Assembly: GCF_012726265.1 (NCBI RefSeq)
Contig: NZ_JAASAG010000007.1
Span: 372,001 to 436,000 of the forward strand
Length of the DNA stretch: 64,000 nucleotides
Origin: Streptomyces sp. HNM0575
GTDB taxonomy: Bacteria > Actinomycetota > Actinomycetes > Streptomycetales > Streptomycetaceae
Direction of reading: 5' to 3'
Shown here: positions 60,493 through 64,000 of the stretch, one piece after another
How positions within the stretch are numbered: the first letter of the stretch is position 1
How the letters are laid out: each line of letters opens with the position of its first letter
Notes under the pieces: model-generated
What the model was told of the DNA's origin: nothing
Database searches by the model: none
Seen by the model: only the letters and a program-made list of their open reading frames with translations
Made by a program: the position numbers and the translations under genes

Positions 60493-61737
60493 ATGCTCCG
60501 CAGCTCAGGGCTCACGGCCGTCAGCGCCGCGATCCTCTCGATGAACAGACAGCTCGAAGTGCGCGACGTGCTCCAGACGATCGTCACTTCGGCCCGCGAG
60601 CTGCTGGACGCCGAGTACGCGGCCCTCGGCGTGCCCGACGACCACGGGGGCTTCGCGCAGTTCGTGGTGGACGGCGTGACGGACGAGCAGTGGAGGTCCA
60701 TCGGACCGCTGCCGCGGCAGCACGGAATCCTCGCCGCGATGCTCCAGGAGGGCACACCGCAGCGGCTCGCCGACGTACGCACGGACCCCCGCTTCGAGGG
60801 CTGGCCGAAGGCGCACCCCGAACTCGCCGACTTCCTCGGCATGCCCGTCGCCGACGGCGAAGAGGTGCTCGCCGCGCTCTTCCTCGCCAACAAGCAGTGC
60901 ACGCCGGGACGTCAGGTCGCAGACGCAGACGCAGACGCAGACGCGGACGCAGACGTCGGCTCGGACACCGGCACCGACGCCGGCTCGCAGTCCCCGGTCA
61001 CCGGGGAGCACGAGCGCGTCTGCGCCTTCACCGAGGACGACGAGCAGCTGCTGCGCCTGCTCGCGCAGCACGCGGCCATCGCCCTCACCAACGCCCGCCT
61101 CTACGAACGCAGCCGTGAGCTGACCATCGCCGGCGAGCGCGCCCGCATCGGCCACGACCTGCACGACGCCGTGGCCCAGAAGCTCTTCTCTCTGCGGCTC
61201 ACCGCACAGGCCGCCGCCGCGCTCGTCGACCGCGACCCCGCCCGCGCCAAGGGCGAACTCCACGAGATCGGCCGTCTCGCCGCCGACGCCTCCGAGGAAC
61301 TGCGCGCCGCCGTCGTCGAGTTGCGCCCCGCCGCCCTCGACGAGGACGGGCTCGTGGCCACCCTTCGTACCCAGACGCAGGTCCTCGACCGCGCCCACTC
61401 CGCGAGGGTCACCTTCGACGGTGAGGGCGCCCCGCGGGCTCTTCCGGCCGCCCAGGAGGAGGCGCTGCTGCGCGTCGCGCAGGAGGCCCTGCACAACGCG
61501 CTGCGCCACGCGGCGGCCTCGCACGTCGGAGTCACACTCGCCTACGCCGGCACGGGGGCGCGCCTGCGCGTCACCGACGACGGAAGCGGCTTCGACCCCC
61601 GGGCCGTACGGAAGGCGGGCAGGCATCTGGGCCTGGTCTCCATGCGGGACAGGGCGGCCGGCGTAGGCGGCACGCTCACCGTCGAATCCGCGCCCGGGAA
61701 GGGAGCGGTCGTCGCACTGGAGGTGCCGGGTGGCTGA
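60493..61737 (+). CDS. GAF-domain sensor histidine kinase
   Basis: A 414-aa NarL-type kinase without membrane spans. GAF domain at about 20-210 (RQLEVRDVLQTIVTSARELLDAEYAALG), interrupted by a (Asp-Ala)n run from a GCAGAC hexanucleotide repeat at about 60919-60956. HisKA_3 dimerisation has phosphoacceptor His224 in IGHDLHDAVAQ; HATPase_c has ALHNALRHAAASHV and DDGSGFDPRAV. The layout recalls DevS/DosT-like kinases but with a single GAF. ATG 60493 may be leaderless, since TACGGT lies at about -10. Overlaps the regulator gene by 8 bp. Confidence 0.9.
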   Translation: MLRSSGLTAVSAAILSMNRQLEVRDVLQTIVTSARELLDAEYAALGVPDDHGGFAQFVVDGVTDEQWRSIGPLPRQHGILAAMLQEGTPQRLADVRTDPRFEGWPKAHPELADFLGMPVADGEEVLAALFLANKQCTPGRQVADADADADADADVGSDTGTDAGSQSPVTGEHERVCAFTEDDEQLLRLLAQHAAIALTNARLYERSRELTIAGERARIGHDLHDAVAQKLFSLRLTAQAAAALVDRDPARAKGELHEIGRLAADASEELRAAVVELRPAALDEDGLVATLRTQTQVLDRAHSARVTFDGEGAPRALPAAQEEALLRVAQEALHNALRHAAASHVGVTLAYAGTGARLRVTDDGSGFDPRAVRKAGRHLGLVSMRDRAAGVGGTLTVESAPGKGAVVALEVPGG

Positions 61738-62374
61738 CCCGATCCGCGTACTGATCGTCGACGACCACCAGGTCGTACGGCGCGGACTGCGCACCTTCCT
61801 CGAGATCCAGGACGACATCGAGGTGGTCGGCGAGGCCGCCGACGGAGAGGAAGGGGTCGCGCGCGCCGGGGAGTTGGGCCCCGACGTGGTCCTGATGGAC
61901 GTGAAGATGCCCGGTATGGACGGCATCGAGGCGCTGCGGGAGCTGCGGCGCCTTGAGAACCCGGCACGGATCCTCGTCGTCACCAGCTTCACCGAGCAGC
62001 GCACGGTCGTACCCGCGCTGCGCGCAGGCGCGGCCGGATACGTCTACAAGGACGTCGACCCCGACGCCCTCGCCGGAGCCATCCGTTCCATACACGCGGG
62101 CCATGTGCTCCTCCAGCCCGAGGTGGCGGGCACGCTGCTCGCGGACGACGCCGGAGGCGGCACGGGCAGCGGCCGGGGCTCCGTGCTCACCGAGCGCGAG
62201 CGGGAGGTGCTGGAGCTGATCGCCGACGGCCGCTCCAACCGGGAGATCGCCCGGACCCTGGTGCTCTCGGAGAAGACGGTCAAGACGCACGTGTCGAACA
62301 TCCTGATGAAGCTCGACCTCGCCGACCGCACCCAGGCCGCGCTGTGGGCCGTACGGCACGGGCTCACCGACTGA
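61730..62374 (+). CDS. NarL/LuxR-family response regulator
   Basis: A 214-aa regulator paired with the kinase upstream. Receiver domain: acidic pocket VDDHQV, phosphoacceptor Asp57 in LMDVKMPG, conserved Thr/Ser in VVTSF and Lys in YVYKD. The LuxR helix-turn-helix at about 150-205 has LTEREREVLELIADGRSNRE and KTVKTHVSNILMKLDL. GTG 61730 overlaps the kinase stop. Target genes are not shown by sequence. Confidence 0.93.
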   Translation: MADPIRVLIVDDHQVVRRGLRTFLEIQDDIEVVGEAADGEEGVARAGELGPDVVLMDVKMPGMDGIEALRELRRLENPARILVVTSFTEQRTVVPALRAGAAGYVYKDVDPDALAGAIRSIHAGHVLLQPEVAGTLLADDAGGGTGSGRGSVLTEREREVLELIADGRSNREIARTLVLSEKTVKTHVSNILMKLDLADRTQAALWAVRHGLTD

Positions 62375-62468
62375 CGGCCCGGCGGCCGGACCCGGTGACC
62401 GGGCGGACGGCCCCCGTGCCCCGGCGGGGCGGCCCCGGTGCCCCGGCGCGAAGGGCGTCCGGCCCTCC

Positions 62469-63356
62469 TCACGACCGCTTGCGCTCCAGCTCCTCCGCAT
62501 AGGCGTTGTACGCCGCGACCTGCGCCCGCCTCGCCGTCCGCTCCACCGGACGCAGCGCCTCCGCGCGGGCGGCGATCTGCGAAGCGCTCACCGCGCCGCC
62601 GTGCTCACGGCCGCCGGTGCCGGCCACGCCGCCGCCGGCACCGCCGGGACGGCCGTCGCCCTCCTCCCCGTACGCGATCGCCACGAGCGCCCGCACCCGC
62701 TGCGCCAGTTCCAGCACCCGCACCGCACGCGACGGATATCCCGGCGCCAGCAGCTGCCTCCCCGCCTCCATGCGCGCCCGGTACGCCGCCAGCGCCGCGT
62801 CCGCCACCGGGCCCGAGCCCGCCACGTCCAGCTCCGTCAGCACCTCGGTGGCGTCCCGCATGGCCTCGGCCAGTTCGCGTTCGGCCTCACCGAGCGAGGG
62901 CACGTCGGCGGGCGGCGCCTCACGTACGGGCAGGCAGTGCCAGGTGACCTCCGCGTGCACGTCGCCCTCCGGGCCCACCTCGTACGCCTCCGGCACCAGC
63001 CCGAGGGCGGCGCCCGTCGCGATCACGGCCTCACCGGCCTCCAGAGCACGGGAGTTGAACTCCGGCGGCCCGCTCAGCCCCAGCGGATGGCCCGGCACGG
63101 GGAGCGCCACCCGAAACCCCAGCGTGCCCAGCGACCGCAGCCGGCCCAGCGCCAGGGTCAGCCCGACGGGCTCCGGCTCCGTCTCCGCGTACGCACCGGA
63201 GTCCGCGTACGCACCGGAGGCAGCGGGAAGCCCCACCACGCGATGCACCGCGTCCTCGCCGGTGATCCGCTGTGCGCTCTCGTCGGGCGAGACGAGCGCG
63301 GCGAGCAAGGCGTTTCCCCAAGCGGCCAGGCGTCCCGAACGTGGTTCATCGAGCAT
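62469..63356 (-). CDS. Conserved hypothetical protein of streptomycetes
   Basis: A 295-aa soluble protein without a recognised family. The N-terminal half is alpha/beta (AAWGNALLAALVSPDESAQR, LGRLRSLGTLGFRVALPVPG) and the C-terminal half is helical (EAERELAEAMRDATEVLTEL, RAVRVLELAQRVRALVAIAY). An eight-residue SGAYADSGAYAE-type repeat lies near residue 50. ATG 63356 start. It is convergent with the response regulator and divergent from the ABC gene. Confidence 0.75.
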   Translation of the reverse strand: MLDEPRSGRLAAWGNALLAALVSPDESAQRITGEDAVHRVVGLPAASGAYADSGAYAETEPEPVGLTLALGRLRSLGTLGFRVALPVPGHPLGLSGPPEFNSRALEAGEAVIATGAALGLVPEAYEVGPEGDVHAEVTWHCLPVREAPPADVPSLGEAERELAEAMRDATEVLTELDVAGSGPVADAALAAYRARMEAGRQLLAPGYPSRAVRVLELAQRVRALVAIAYGEEGDGRPGGAGGGVAGTGGREHGGAVSASQIAARAEALRPVERTARRAQVAAYNAYAEELERKRS

Positions 63357-63463
63357 GTCCCCAGCCTAGGGAACGCGCCCTCGAACGCGTGGCGTAGGTT
63401 TGGCTGGGGACTCTGCTCACAAGGCACGGGTAACGGCGACTGCATTTGGGAGACAACGCGCTC

Positions 63464-64000
63464 ATGAGCGAAGTACTGGAGCTGGTGGACGTATCGGTGG
63501 TCCGCGACGGCCATGCTCTGCTGGACGATGTCTCCTGGTCGGTCAAGGAAGGCGAGAGGTGGGTCATCCTCGGGCCCAACGGCGCCGGCAAGACGACTCT
63601 GCTCAACCTCGCCTCCAGTTACCTCTTCCCCAGCAAGGGCACGGCCACCGTCCTCGGCGACAGGCTCGGCGCCGTCGACGTATTCGAGCTCCGCCCGCGC
63701 ATCGGCATGGCGGGCATCGCCATGTCGGAGAAGCTTCCCCGCTCCCAGAGCGTCCTGCGCACGGTGCTGACCGCCGCGTACGGCATGACGGTGCACTGGC
63801 AGGAGCAGTACGAGGAGGTGGACGAGGAGCGCGCACGCGCCTTTCTCGACCGGCTCGGCATGACCGAGTACCTGGACCGCAAGTTCGGCACCCTCTCCGA
63901 GGGCGAGCGCAAGCGCACCCTCATCGCCCGCGCCATGATGACCGACCCCGAACTGCTGCTGCTGGACGAGCCCGCGGCCGGACTCGACCTCGGCGGCCGC
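63464..64000 (+). CDS. ABC transporter ATP-binding protein (3' end cut by window)
   Basis: The first 179 codons of an ATPase starting at ATG 63464. Walker A is GPNGAGKTTLLNLA (about 34-47), the signature is LSEGERKRTLIARAM, and Walker B LLLLDEPAAGLDLGG ends at the window edge. The LSEGE signature variant and the MSEKLPRSQSVLRTVLTAAYG stretch resemble single-domain cytosolic ATPases of the YlmA/ModF-like group. No permease is visible inside the window, so the partner is unknown. Confidence 0.88.
   Translation, partial: MSEVLELVDVSVVRDGHALLDDVSWSVKEGERWVILGPNGAGKTTLLNLASSYLFPSKGTATVLGDRLGAVDVFELRPRIGMAGIAMSEKLPRSQSVLRTVLTAAYGMTVHWQEQYEEVDEERARAFLDRLGMTEYLDRKFGTLSEGERKRTLIARAMMTDPELLLLDEPAAGLDLGGR

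Overview
The window is high-GC actinobacterial DNA, almost certainly from a Streptomyces or close relative. Support comes from the strong GC bias at third codon positions, many GTG starts (one TTG), 4-bp ATGA/GTGA gene overlaps, and a gene order that matches what I recall of the S. coelicolor chromosome from about SCO1867 (ectD) down to the SCO1800s (ect, cob, pit, gbn, moaA, tyrS, fabG-fabI, serB). No database search was possible, so names rest on motifs, length and context. No tRNA, rRNA, CRISPR array, prophage or insertion sequence was seen.

Layout. 1-3392: ectoine/hydroxyectoine operon ectABCD on the minus strand, ectD cut by the window edge. 3859-6569: an amidohydrolase and an amidase. 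6699-12576: a malonate-use locus (GntR regulator, MatC-like carrier, malonyl-CoA ligase, and an unusual fused carboxyltransferase). 12577-13278: non-genic, holding a degenerate second copy of the cobB 3' end plus a 39-bp minisatellite. 13279-22676: late cobalamin genes cobC-cobE-cobB-cobO-chelatase-cobQ-cbiB, all minus strand, behind a cobalamin riboswitch at about 22875-23075. 23317-25082: small membrane protein and PiT phosphate transporter with a PHO box. 25321-31227: class II aldolase, alpha/beta hydrolase, a hypothetical protein and an ABC-F ATPase. 31682-32772: the small nucleoid protein gene gbn and an enoyl-CoA hydratase. 32864-36523: an Asp23/Gls24-AmaP envelope-stress cassette. 36732-39764: atypical SDR, SURF1 and a DEDDh exonuclease. 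39999-46815: sterol-desaturase-like hydroxylase, secreted subtilase, DUF485-ActP acetate symporter, moaA and two small proteins. 47066-50815: stress membrane protein, tyrS, fabG-fabI. 50904-54736: GntR regulator, MFS exporter with its tiny partner, a small membrane protein and SixA. 54977-64000: serB, an FHA-ABC transporter, a secreted transglycosylase, a two-component system, a hypothetical protein and a partial ABC ATPase.

How the parts work together. ectABCD makes compatible solutes from aspartate semialdehyde. The mat genes should import malonate and activate it to malonyl-CoA; the biotin-independent-looking carboxyltransferase may then decarboxylate it. The cob genes do cobalt insertion support, corrin adenosylation, amidation and aminopropanol attachment under B12 feedback. 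pit supplies phosphate under PhoP control. FabG and FabI are FAS-II reductases.

Most unusual signals: the in-frame cobB-tail duplication beside cobC; the 21-bp inverted repeat that brackets a TTGACA promoter upstream of matC; short tandem repeats after several stop codons that place TGA in all three frames; the GATC cluster before gbn; and near-palindromes that touch the start regions of ectA and the MFS gene.
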